A stretch of 59,168 nucleotides of DNA from NCBI GenBank assembly GCA_004335635.1, contig QAXH01001773.1:365-59532 (forward strand), given 5' to 3'. The stretch is from Chloromonas sp. AAM2 (lineage: Eukaryota; Chlorophyta; Chlorophyceae; Chlamydomonadales; Chlamydomonadaceae). Made by a program: the position numbers and the translations under genes. Below are positions 1 through 13,581 of the stretch, piece by piece. The stretch's first letter is position 1. Each line of letters begins with the position of its first letter. Under the pieces are notes generated by a model. The model was not told where the DNA came from. It did not search any database and worked only from the letters and a program-made list of their open reading frames with translations.

Positions 1-75
1 GTTACTCTCACTCTGACAAGCGTTACTCTCGCTCTGACAAGCGTTACTCTCGCTCTGACAAGCGTTACTCTCGGG
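1..75. repeat. Tandem repeat, 21-22 bp unit
   Basis: A unit reading GTTACTCTC[A/G]CTCTGACAAGC is repeated about three and a half times from the first base, so the array probably extends left of the window. The only clear internal difference is A/G at one position. No coding role is visible. Confidence 0.9.
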
Positions 76-204
76 ACAAAAGGAGTGACAGACCACATGG
101 TGTTTGGGTGGAAAGCAGCTGCAGGGTGTAATGCAGCTTCTCGTCAATCAGCCCATTGTGCTATCGTCGTTGCATCCTGATGTAGCCACCAACAGCTTGG
201 CACC

Positions 205-325
205 ATGCAACGTAACTGCAGGGACATCAAGATTTCTGGCTTCTCAATGGGTTTGAAGGGTAACGAGCTGATCAGTGACTGCTCGATTGAGCTGACCATT
301 GGCAGGCGGTACGGTCTGCTTGGCG
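205..325 (+). pseudogene. ABCF-type (GCN20-like) ATPase fragment
   Basis: From the ATG at 205 the reading frame gives about 40 residues closely resembling the start of the first nucleotide-binding domain of soluble ABCF ATPases: RDIKISGFSMGLKGNELI, then GRRYGLLG. In the family this is followed at once by the Walker A loop (NGxGKS), but here the match stops at GLLG. The next bases (about 327-350) belong to a dispersed repeat whose core reads TTCTGGGACA. No splice donor follows that could carry Walker A elsewhere, and a stop lies upstream in frame. ABCF proteins act in translation and ribosome quality control; this piece lacks all catalytic motifs. It is probably a broken or captured fragment. 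An unrecognised 5' exon of a rearranged gene is a less likely alternative. Confidence 0.65.
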
Positions 326-617
326 CATTGCCACTTCTGGGACAGCAAACCAGGAGACAAAAAGCTTTATCACCAAGGGTTCTTCAAAAGCGTAAAATCT
401 CAGACGACTCTGATCCTACATCGCATACATCACTCTTACCTAACACTTCTGGTGGCTGGACACTTTCTGTTACCTTGTTCCGTTGCCTTGCTTGCAGCTT
501 GTGATTGAGCTTTCTAGGCTCTACCTATCTATTCAACGTGGCCAAAATTCCGCATGATTTATTTATATAAGAATGGAACTTGTATCTGGTGCCGTTGATG
601 TCAACCTCTCACATTGA

Positions 618-1613
618 CTACTCTGTCACTGCGCCACTGCAACTGCTTGTGAGTGTATTCTGCAAGACGATCTCCGGACTGTGGCTCTTCTGCCCATTCT
701 GCTTGGCATGAGCATCATGCACCTGGGTGGTTGGTTGCACGCCCCTGACAGCCACTAAGATAAGCAGACATGCCATGGTAATCGTCGTGAGGGCGATGAT
801 TGTACCACTTTGGTTGGTTGCACGACTCGGAGTCTGCTGTGTCGCAGGGTCGCGTAGTATGTGGGCTGACTCTGTTTGTTTCGCTTGCTGGCATGTACAT
901 GTTGACTGAAGCGGAGCAGATTCAGGCGCTGCAGATGCAGCTGGTCCAGGAACAGTGACAGGTACACGCCCAAACAAGACAGACGAGACGATCTTGAGCA
1001 CTGGCTCAAGTGCGGGCGATGCACCTGTTGCGAGTGCAATTGTTGTTGGAGTAATTTGTCCAGGTGCGTCACGAGGGATGCGAGCTGAACTGGACTGTTG
1101 TGGCATTGCAGCCTCTGGTGCAGCGGCCGCCACAGTCAACGCCGTCGGCCGCGCTCGTTGCTGCCAAGGCTTAGCGGCGGCGGCTTCCACAGTGTTCTGA
1201 CGAGAGCGGAGGATAACAATACTGCTGCCGGCAGAGGCCAGGTTGGATGTCCAAGCGGTAGCCTGGGTTGGCCGCTCCTGAATGCTGAATGCGGGGTGAC
1301 AGCGGCCGATGAGTGCGATTATGACGACTGCGATGCTCGCAAGAGCGACTGTCACGACCAAACAAACCCGCGCAGCAAACGGAATGCACTGGACTGGTCG
1401 CTGCATTGAATTGTCTGCAGCCAGCTCAAGCCTGACCCAGCTTCTGGTAGACCTGCTATCAAGGAATCCGAGAAGGTCTGGAGGCAGAGAATGAATCGCC
1501 TGGCTGTTGCCTTCATCTTCCTGACTGGTTGAGTCACGACAGGGCGAACCAACAGGCAGAGGGGACAAGAGACACGCCGGAGATTCGGCCAGCTTGTCAA
1601 CCCTGTCAACCTG
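618..1613 (-). CDS. Uncertain ORF, Ala/Thr-rich with two hydrophobic stretches
   Basis: An open frame of about 330 codons lies on the minus strand. It has a hydrophobic stretch (VCLVVTVALASIAVVIIALI) about one third of the way in and a second (IIALTTITMACLLILVAV) near the C-terminus; the rest is Ala-, Thr- and Pro-rich. Its start is unclear: an acceptor-like TTGCAG precedes it at 1613, and the first good ATG is near 1406. Long open frames also exist on the opposite strand here, so it may be a compositional artefact. No family is recognised. Confidence 0.25.
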   Translation of the reverse strand, partial: QVDRVDKLAESPACLLSPLPVGSPCRDSTSQEDEGNSQAIHSLPPDLLGFLDSRSTRSWVRLELAADNSMQRPVQCIPFAARVCLVVTVALASIAVVIIALIGRCHPAFSIQERPTQATAWTSNLASAGSSIVILRSRQNTVEAAAAKPWQQRARPTALTVAAAAPEAAMPQQSSSARIPRDAPGQITPTTIALATGASPALEPVLKIVSSVLFGRVPVTVPGPAASAAPESAPLQSTCTCQQAKQTESAHILRDPATQQTPSRATNQSGTIIALTTITMACLLILVAVRGVQPTTQVHDAHAKQNGQKSHSPEIVLQNTLTSSCSGAVTE

Positions 1614-1625
1614 CAAGCATTGGAG

Positions 1626-1745
1626 TCACGCCTTAGGCTTGGGCATCTCCATGGTCTCATTTTGGAATGGCAAGACACAACTGTCCTTCTGGAAATATCG
1701 TTCCGAGTGGTAATAAGCCCACTTGACAATGGCTTTGATGATCGC
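1626..1745 (-). CDS. C-terminal exon of an unrecognised protein
   Basis: Behind an acceptor-like CTACAG the frame reads 39 residues to a stop: AIIKAIVKWAYYHSERYF, then VLPFQNETMEMPKP. The mix of aromatic and charged residues looks like a real conserved protein end rather than random translation. Upstream exons should lie at higher coordinates (about 1750-3300), but I could not place any with confidence. A frame running through from an ATG about 45 bases upstream is also open, so this could be a very short gene. Function unknown. Confidence 0.4.
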   Translation of the reverse strand, partial: AIIKAIVKWAYYHSERYFQKDSCVLPFQNETMEMPKPKA

Positions 1746-1749
1746 CTGT

Positions 1750-3446
1750 AGTGCGTCAGCCCGTGTAAACATAGAGAACATGCACAGGTGCGGACTGGCA
1801 GTGAGCCCTTTGCCACAATTGACGCTAACTAGCGAGGCTGTACCTTACGCCAGTATCGTGCCTTGACCTCAAGCTTGCAATGCACAGGCATGCCCTGAGC
1901 AACCCCACCGTGTCTTACTGCTGATGAAATGAACGAGCGTGGCCGTCATCGCTTCCTGAGGTAGAGGCGCCGTTGTGAATGCCCAGCCGATCCAGTTGCT
2001 GTACCTGCAGAGCATGGTGCTGGCGCATCGGCATCAACAGATTATTCACTAGCCCAGCAGCAACCCAGCAGTACCTGCAGAGCTGATTTCGACAACTGTA
2101 AGCCGTAATGTAATGCACCCACGCCATACGGCGGCTCTCACCCCAGTACTCCCGTTCGTTGGTGGAAGCCGCATGCCGTCACCAACGTGGAGGCCGGATG
2201 CCGGCAATGCACGCTTGTTCGCTGACTTGGAGAACCCTGCCGTGCATGTCTTGCCGTGTATCGTACTTGCAAATGCTGTCCGGCAGGCGAGTACGTTTGA
2301 AAAAGGAGCGCTCAGTGATGAAGCTGCGTAGTCCGGTGCCACAAGTAGTTACCAATGACTCAAAAACAACCCTAATCTGGCTGTGGTTTGACTGTGAATC
2401 TGCAGACGTTTGCGCTGTAGTTGGTAGACCCGTGATGGGCTGCTCGGTTGAGTGATGTAGCATTACAATGACAGCCTTTTCGGGCCTTTCACACAACATC
2501 AAAACTACCACTGGTTCCAGTGCTGGACACAAGAATTCTCCCAGAACTGGCAAACATTTTCTTTCTGCTCTCAGGGTGCAGAAACACTGGACTTGGAGTT
2601 TCTTGTCAACCTACAGGTTCGATATATCGTCTTCCACATGGCTGTCGAAGCATCTCTGCTAAGCAAGCAATGGGTGCGGCATCGCATGAAATCACGCCCA
2701 CTATGACTGCCGCTGTCCAAACAAAGTGATAATCATAACCATTATCCTTGCTTCCCCGTCCAGCAACCAATGGAAATGACCCAATCTGGGACAAGTCATG
2801 CCCACCCCTTTGGACATGTCAGCACGTTGGTCACTGCAGTCTGGGTGCCGCCTGTTCAGTTGGCTGGTCCAAATACCTGAACCCCCATGGCATGGATGGC
2901 AACCACAAAACCATGCACAAGCGTTGTTCACCAGTACAGCACGTGTGTGCGTTCCCAAGAGCAACAACAAGTGTAACACACACAGTCTGACAGCACACTC
3001 TTGTGCTGCCAGATTCAAGGCCGCCCATGGATAAACAACGGTATCACAGGGGATCTGGCGAGCATCCAGACATGCCCGGCACACCAACTGACTTCAACGC
3101 TTGGCACACGTTCCACGCATCCAGACCAAATTTTCAATACTTTGACGTGAGTCAGTACCAGCTTGGCTGCAGGGCGTATACCTCCGGAAGTGCGATGGGA
3201 CGGCAGCTGCAACACACTGTCAATCGATCAAGGACACCAGCATGCAGCGGAGGCGCCCATGTCGTCAAGAGGCCACAGTAGTTCCCAACAAAAGACGCAT
3301 GCTTGAGCGCTATCGATGCCTGTGCGCAATCCGCTGCTGGTCATGTCTTCTCACATGCTCACGTCCGGCTTGGTGCATTGCAATGTAGGAGGGGCTCAAG
3401 GGTCGCACACGCTGCCGTTGCCAGCAGAGGCCCATGGTGCCTCGCC
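1750..3446. other. Stretch without an assignable gene
   Basis: Only short overlapping open frames on both strands occur here, none with a recognised motif. One copy of the dispersed CCCAGAACTGGCAAAC repeat lies at about 2534-2560. Unplaced 5' exons of the exon at 1626-1745 may be hidden here. Confidence 0.5.
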
Positions 3447-6400
3447 TTACTCATGCTTGGTGTGCCCGACCTTGAACCATGGCACCCACACGCTGGTGGT
3501 GCGCTGGTACTCACGGAACAACTCGGCGCGCTCAGGGCGGCGCATCATCCTCGCCTCGGTCATGTACGTCACGGGGATCTGCACAGGAAGCATGGAGCAC
3601 CCGGTCACAGGCAGCATGGAGCACCCGGTCACAGGCAGCATGGAACACCCGGTCACAGGCAGCACGGAGCACCCGGTCAAGGCGCTGCCAATGATGTCAA
3701 CATGGTTAGAAAGAAGTTGTCTGAACAGCGTCAACATCTGCTGCGCGCCAGACCAACGCCTCAAGAAGCAGATGGGCTGGTTGTCCACACGCCATGGCTT
3801 TTGCCAGGTTACCTACCACTGCTTTCGCCGGATAGCCTTGGGACCCATGTCACAGCCCTAAACCAGATCTTGTGTCTCAAACACTTCCTGGTGTAGGCAA
3901 GCTAGGCGCAGTACAGTACTAGCACTTCACTAGTCTAACGGTTCATGAAATGCACAGCACACGAGTTGCCGCAGCAGGAGCTGGGCACACCTGGTGCTGC
4001 ATCGCCCCTGTCTCTGAAATCATTCTCCATGCACGCACCATGCAGAGCGAGTTGAAGAGTGTCCCGATGACCATCCAGGGGTGGCCGCAGCGCACGGCAT
4101 ACAGTGACAGGCCCCACCAGAACAGCTGCTCACCAAAGTAGTTGGGGTGCCGACTGCAGGCAACAAGGCGGTCAACCCAACAGAGCATCACAAGGCGGTG
4201 AAGAAGGCTGAAGATAAGTTGCTACAAGCATCATGGGTTTGAGTTGAGTCAAGGCGAGCCAAGATGGCTGTGTCAGCCGTTGTGCACCAGAATTATGTGA
4301 CAGCTTTACCAGCAAGGGTTACGCAGCCATTACCAGCAGGGTTGGGCAGGCCGCAGGTGCTGACCCGACTTGACAATAAACAACCTGTCTGCCACCAGTG
4401 CTCCCTCCCTCTAGCCCACGCTGCCTCGCACACATCGTCGGTGGTGCAATGCTTATCCTTTCACCTGTACTTCCATAGTCCGGTGTTGAGCAGCAGGTAG
4501 GGCTCACAGCCCACACCCCGACGGGCCGCGTTCAGCACCATGAACGCACGCAGCTGGTTATCGGCCACCCAAGAGGTCAGCATGCCTGCAAAGAGCAGCG
4601 CAAGCATCACGGCAACTTTGCAGGACCCGTCCGGAGCAAACATATAGAGTCCACGTGCTGTCCTTCTTCAGCCTGCCCTGCCCGTGTTCCGTGTGCCGGC
4701 CTCACCCGCAGCCGCAGCCACTGTTGCCAGGGTGTCCAGCGCGGCCCAGGGGGCGGTGGAGGTCCACACGGCGTACATGGGGATGGTAATGCCCACCTGC
4801 ACACATGCCACATGGGAAAAGGGGGATGGGAGCCGGCTCATGACGCCACACAGACATAGCATGTATGGCCCAGGCCGACTCGTCCAGCATTGTAATGACA
4901 AAGAAACAAGACATGGCATCAGTGACCAACCGGCGGCAGACAGTCGTTGTGGTCCGTGCACAATACATGCTCACTGCATGTAGCCAGTCTCCACTGGTAT
5001 TGCATTGGGCATTGCTCATGGTTTCCTTACCAGCATCAAGTGCTGTGTGATGTAGGTGGCGAAGAAGCTGAGCCAGCACCAGTGCCAGCCGTACTTGCGC
5101 GACAGGTCGGTGAAGCGCCAGTCCTCACGCGCACCAAACTGCCACTCCTCCCTGCAAAACAGAGTGAGTGAGTGAGTGTGTGCACGTGCATGGTGTGTGG
5201 GAGGTCACTCCATGTGCGGGAGGTCATGTGATACGACACATACAACACTCCATCCGCCATTGGACCGCGTTGCCGGCCTGCCTACGAGCTGCAGTCACAC
5301 CTGACACAGCCTGCCTCAACCACAAGTTAGCCGTGCCTGCGGCCTTGACTTCACCCCCACCTCCTGAAGTAGGACAACGTCAGCCTGAGCGCCCAGACCC
5401 TGAGCAGCGTGGATGCGGCGATGCTGCGCCAGGGGCACGTGACGGCCAGGGGGTGGAACTGGTAGAACAATTGGATCAGGGGCGGGATGATGGTCCTGCG
5501 ACGACAGAGGCACACACACAGACAAGGAAGATGCCATTGAACGAAGAAGAGAAGGGTGGAGAGGAGCGCATGTCCAACAAGCAAATATTGCTGTCATTCT
5601 ACACTGCCAGCATCGTTTTCAGACAACACCGTCTCAATGCAAACCAAGAATAGTGTCATCATCATGGTCATGCAGTGTTTGCAGCACCAACTTCTGTATA
5701 CTGATTGCAGCTGGCACTGTTGTGCATCTTTGGGCAAGCATTGCACACGAAGCAACACGTTTTGGAAACAAACGGATTGCTGGCACTTGGGCGGGCAGTT
5801 CACATCCATGTGCCAACCAACTCCCTGCCCCTGCCCGACACCGCTTTCACATTGCCTCCTCACCAGTAAGGATCGATCAACTGCACGGCACAGCAAGCAC
5901 ACGGGCACCGTAAAACAAATGCCGAGATAGCAGCAAGTGCCAGTGTGGTCAGGGCTAGAGACGCTCATGGACTAGACACCCCGCTCTCTCAAGAAAGCTG
6001 TGCCTCTACTGCACACAACATCAAATGATAGCATTCTATGTATGGGAGACAACCGCACATGCAATGCATACCCTTTGTCCCACCGACTCTCCGCGCTGCA
6101 ACAGTACTAACACTGACAGAGCAATACACGACTAAACTCTGCTTCAATTGTCGCTTGACTGTGCAGCAGTCCCCTGCGCCCTGCTGCCCCCTCCCTGTGC
6201 GCTCACCCAGGTGGTGCCCTGGACCTGCGCCACGAGCCAGAACAGCACGTCCACATTGAGCAGGAACACTAGGTTGACGAACAGCAGTGGGTGGTGCAGG
6301 CCCAGGCGCTGCCACCACTGAAGCGTCAGCAGTTCGGGCCAGGCAACGGGCCAGGCAACGGTGCGCGCCAGGGCTCCGGTGGGCTGCGCAGAGCACACGT

Positions 6401-7615
6401 AGTAGCCCAGGGCCAGGGCGGGCAGGGCAACAGCGATCATCAGGAGGGCGTTGAGCAGGTTGTGACCGAACGATTGCCTGCGAACATCGAGTGGATGTGA
6501 AAATGTGGGTCAAAAGTCGCGTCATGTCATCGTTGTAATGGCCAGACAGGCTGTGCTCTGCTCACTGCCGCACTCTGTTGTCAGTACTGAAAATCAGTAG
6601 TCTTAAAGTAGCATTCGCATCCTTTGAGCATGCATTCCAGTATGACCACGGTCACACACACTCAGAACTTGTCTGAACTTGCCAACACAACACCTTTCAC
6701 ACGCTGTCTCAACATGCAGGTATTGCAGATGCATGGCTATCTCATGCATGCCTACCTGGGCACCTCCGTCAGCTGATGCATGACAGGAACATTCTTGAAC
6801 TGGACACGGTTTCCGGTGGAGCCACGTGTGGGGTTACGTAGTAACGACCTGGTGCCCGTTGAGGGCGCTCCAGCAGTGCGAGATGCACGTGCACGCGGGC
6901 TGCGACTGCGCATGGGGCTCTTGCTTGGGCTGCCGTAACGGTCTCCAGGAAGGCCAGCTGCCTCTGGACCCTTGCCTGTGCCATCAGCCTCTGCCAGATG
7001 GGCTGGGGAAGTGGTGGTGGAAATGCGGCGTGAGCGGCCACGTGCTGGTGACTTGGCAGCCGGTGTGGCGTCTGCTTCTACGTCCGAAGCGTCACTCTGG
7101 GAAGCAAGGGACTTCCTGGGCGTGCGTGGTGCTTTCCTGGTAGAGGTCTTAGGTGCAACGTAGTACGTGCTGGTCTCAAGAACCCACTCAGCAGAGAATT
7201 TCTGGACTGGCCACATGTACCTGTGCATGCATGGCAAGCCAAGCGGTGTGAACTTTACATTTGTCGGCCCAAGAGCTGCATGGGCTGTAGCTGTCAATGT
7301 AGCTGCGTGTGTGGATGCCTGAGTGTGCGTATGCATGAGTGTTGCGTGCATGCGACAGCTGCGTACTTGAGTTTGGACCCTAAAGGTTGAATCTCGAATC
7401 GGCCCTCTGGGTAGCGCACGCTGGCCTCCGTGATTTTGGTAATGAAGCCTGCCACGGCTTCCGGAAGAGCAGGCTTCTGCGCGGTGAGAGCATGGCGGAC
7501 GTGAGGTGATGAAAGAGTTCACGACAGACTCCACGGTGTGCAAGGTGCAAGCTGCAGCGTAACCCACAAATTCTCTTCCTGGAATGAGGACATCTCTGCC
7601 CACGAAGTCTTTCAT
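3447..7615 (-). CDS. DUF1295 (steroid 5-alpha-reductase-like) membrane protein with N-terminal head and SR-rich linker
   Basis: Eleven exons join in phase to 541 residues: 7615-7568, 7476-7367, 7220-6756, 6477-6207, 5880-5864, 5495-5361, 5151-5031, 4796-4706, 4585-4465, 4153-4039, 3578-3447. The C-terminal two thirds is a DUF1295 domain: EEWQFGAREDWRFTDLSRKYG, GLWKYSRHPNYFGEQL..WWG and TTSVWVPWFK match plant DUF1295 proteins, a multi-spanning family related to steroid reductases and isoprenylcysteine methyltransferases. Ahead of it are about 65 residues (DFVGRDVLIPGREF..RYPEGRFEIQP..WPVQKF) that look like a small beta domain, then about 130 residues rich in Ser, Arg, Pro and Lys (SPARGRSRR, SPSKSPMRSRSP). 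That order resembles the lamin B receptor. The start is the first ATG after an in-frame TGA. Enzyme activity, substrate and membrane location are inference. Confidence 0.85.
3585..3680. repeat. 24-bp minisatellite in the last intron of the DUF1295 gene
   Basis: The unit CAGCATGGAGCACCCGGTCA plus CAGG occurs almost four times; one copy carries an A instead of a G and the last is cut short. It begins only a few bases from the acceptor of the final exon (3578), so the array occupies the place where the branch point and pyrimidine tract would lie. It is open in several frames and could be misread as coding. Confidence 0.9.
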
Positions 7616-7906
7616 CTCGCAGGCGCTTGGTCACGGTTCTGCAAGTCTTTTTGCGCTCGTTGTTACGGTCAAACACGCATGTTTGAACAGAAGTCAAGGT
7701 CGTGCTGGCCTGCTAAGTCCTGAAGTAGTCCGGAAGCTAGCATGTGCCGTTGCTACAAGGATCCAACTCACATTCACGCAAAATTGACTAAAAGCGGTGG
7801 AAACAGCAGTCCGTTTCTGACCTGCTATGTTGGGCCTTGAATGTGGCATGGATCCGTCCTTTTTCACCCTGGTGGCTGACGACACGGTGCACTACGACTG
7901 TCAGGA
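7616..7906. promoter_or_regulatory. Shared divergent promoter region
   Basis: About 290 bases separate the start codons of the minus-strand DUF1295 gene and the plus-strand 3-isopropylmalate dehydrogenase gene, so both promoters and 5' leaders must share it. No clear TATA box or known plant/algal element was recognised. Confidence 0.5.
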
Positions 7907-10936
<3,030 letters not shown>

Positions 10937-13581
10937 GGGCATCATCCTATCAGAATGTATTCGCGCCACTCCACGGCGATAATGCAACTCAGCCCACGCC
11001 TGTCTATTAGTCACTTTGCAGGAGTGGCAGGCCACCACTGGCGTGCCTGGCTTGCCATGTCCAACACACCTTGCTGTTTTTAAGTCAGTCAAACTCAGGA
11101 GCCCCCCTTACTACTATAGTATGCAGGGATTTTACAGATCCGTTACAGCTAGCCCCAGGCGTTCCAGACACAGCACTGCTGTGGGGTACGGGCATATCCA
11201 ACCTCAACAATCCACGCACCGGCTGAGGCATGCCACATACAGCAAGTTTTGCACAAATCGTTTTGCCACGTCATCTGATCTTTGTCCCAGTGCTTGTGGC
11301 TGGTGCTTGGTGGCTTGGCAGACCCTGGACGGCCATATTGTGGTGTTTGACTGGATACCCAAGGTGCTCTGTTAGCAGGATCTGGACTGTTGTGCAAGGT
11401 GCTACGATTGATTTGAACATGTCAGCGAGCGACAGGGCGTAATTAGGAGCGGACCTAGCACGTTTTGCCAAGTCAGACAGTGTTAAACACAACAGACAAC
11501 CTGACACAAGAGTCTTGCTTCTGGCCTTCACAGTTCCTTGTGTCCCAGTGGCGAGGTGTCCAAGTCTGTGAGGAAGAAGTGTTTTAGGTTCTGGTTCGTG
11601 TCTTATATGACATGTCAGGAAGTTGTTCGTCCCAGAAGTGGCACTACACTGTCCACCAACACCGCATAACCCACGCCCTGGGAGAACAACACACTCGCAC
11701 ACACACAGTGTCAGAAGCCCAGTGTCAACCGGAGGCGCCCTCAAAGTCTCCCACTGCAAAACACACGCGGTACAACCTGTGCTGTCTAACACTGAAAACG
11801 TCAGCTTACTGCAAACCAGCCTTGTCAACCTCGTGCAGTGCTGTCTATCATTAGCTGTGGCATATGAGCTGCATTGTACTTCAAAAAGTAACCCTTCTTC
11901 AAACCAAGTCAGACTCCATGTGCCGCCATGCACTGGCACTGGCAGCTGTCGCTCTTGAGAGGCCATGGACTGGATACAGCTGATTGACATTACATCGTAT
12001 TGGCTGTCACAGTCTGGCAAAGGCCATAAACAGTGTACCAAGGACAAGCGACACACCTCGCCTGCTGTCACAGCCCCTGTGCAATCCCAGATGTGGGCTA
12101 CGCCACGCCATGGCTGCACCAGCGCAGCAAGAGGGTGAGTGTGCGTACACTGAGGGACCTGTCTCTCTGGTAATCTCCCACCACTCTCAGTGCACTGTCC
12201 CGGTATTGGCAGACAACATCGCCTACCAACACCAGCAACACATCCCGTGACATTTGACACCGTGCACACCACCAAATGAGCATACGGCAAGTTCTGTTTG
12301 TGTGAAAACTTAACATTTTCCATGTCACCACAACAGTAAACACCTCATCTCTGAGTCACAAGGAACTGGGATGCGACGGCCATGATTGCACAAGCAATGA
12401 CTTCCAGGCCCTGCGTCCTCAGACTTGCGCAGCCTCACTACGCCTATGCAGCTCAAAACCCAAGTCTCAGTGTTTAGACAACCATAAATGCCTCGGCACA
12501 ACTTCACAATTTTCCCCACTACATAGCCTATTCAGCGCCGACGGAACATGTATACAGCCAAGGTATTCGCACACATCTCGCAAACCCCCAGCACACACAT
12601 CACAGCCCTTACCTAAACACACCAGTGCTATTCCAGCACACACATTGAAGCCTTCCGTCCTAACACGCCAGTGCTATTCCCGCACATGTACCCTAAGGCA
12701 TTTGATCCAAGCCAAAGTGACAGTCCGAGGTGATGTAACATCAAAACGACGACGAACCCGACTGCATCAAGTGTCGCACAAACTGAGCCCAGACAGAGGT
12801 GCAGTGGGGCTCTCATCGTGCCTTGCATTTGCAGAGCTTGTTCAGCCCTGGTGGTCAGTGTGACAACAGTGGACAGGGAAAAAAAAATTGCCAGTTCTGG
12901 GACACTTCATGTGAGTACCCACAGGAATCCGTCAAATTGTCCCAGAACAGGCAAACTCGTTTTTCTTCAGGTAAGCCTGACGCTCAGCAATTTTGAGCGT
13001 TTCTGGCTGATGAAATCGTCTCCATCTGCTTTTGAGCATCCTCTGCATGTTCTGCGGACATGCACGAATGCACACAGATACAAAGGTGCAATGCTTTGTA
13101 TCCCCATGTCTGAGGCTTGTGAGTCTAAGCAGGTGACGGTACACCATCTGAGTAAGAAAAGTTAGGCATTGGGCACAGAAAATCCTCAGGCACACATTCG
13201 CATGTTGCAAGAGGCTTTCCAGCAGTTTGAGAAGGTGTTCGACTTTAAATTCTGCAAACCATGTGTATCCGTTCATATGGGTTGGCTCATTTTGAACCTT
13301 GGCTCCTTGTGAACCTTGTGATACTCTTAGTCACAGCAGGGACGTCTAATGCAAAGTTCGTTATGATGTGCATGGCAGCATGAGCTGTCACATGACTTCA
13401 GGTAATAAAAAAGGTTCAACGTTCCGTCTTGCGAAAAAGTCCAGTCAGAATCATGTTCGGCTATGATCGTACATGGATGATCACATGGTTATCACATCAT
13501 TACCTACAATCAGCTTTTTACGTGGCTGTCAGTCAGCTCTAGCCACTTTGGCACTTGAGGCGCTCCCCGCAGGACAGGCTG
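10937..13581. other. Intergenic stretch without a recognisable gene
   Basis: Both strands carry open frames, the longest about 350 codons on the minus strand near 11271-12323, but none shows a family motif, sensible splice borders or an amino-acid composition typical of a protein. A small inverted-repeat element is present at 12887-12958. The 3' ends of two convergent genes flank the stretch. Confidence 0.5.
12887..12958. mobile_element. Short inverted-repeat (MITE-like) element, family core TTGCCAGTTCTGGGAC
   Basis: The arm AATTGCCAGTTCTGGGAC (12887-12904) is followed after about 32 bases by its near-perfect inverse, ATTGTCCCAGAACAGGCAAAC (12936-12956). The same core occurs singly at about 327-350, 2534-2560, 22491-22518 and 28351-28380, with a weak match at 51070-51090. 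Copies extend to AAAATTGTCCCAGAACTGGC with a T/C-rich tail. Paired inverted arms, short size and dispersion suggest a non-autonomous DNA element; no transposase is encoded here. Confidence 0.55.

Noticed and set aside
3303..3896. 197- and 181-codon plus-strand frames with repeated MEHPVTGS/QHGAPGHR
   Set aside because: They are read through the minisatellite and antisense to a well-supported DUF1295 exon.
11271..12323. 350-codon open frame on the minus strand
   Set aside because: No motif, mixed composition, overlapping open frames on the other strand and no splice context; treated as chance.
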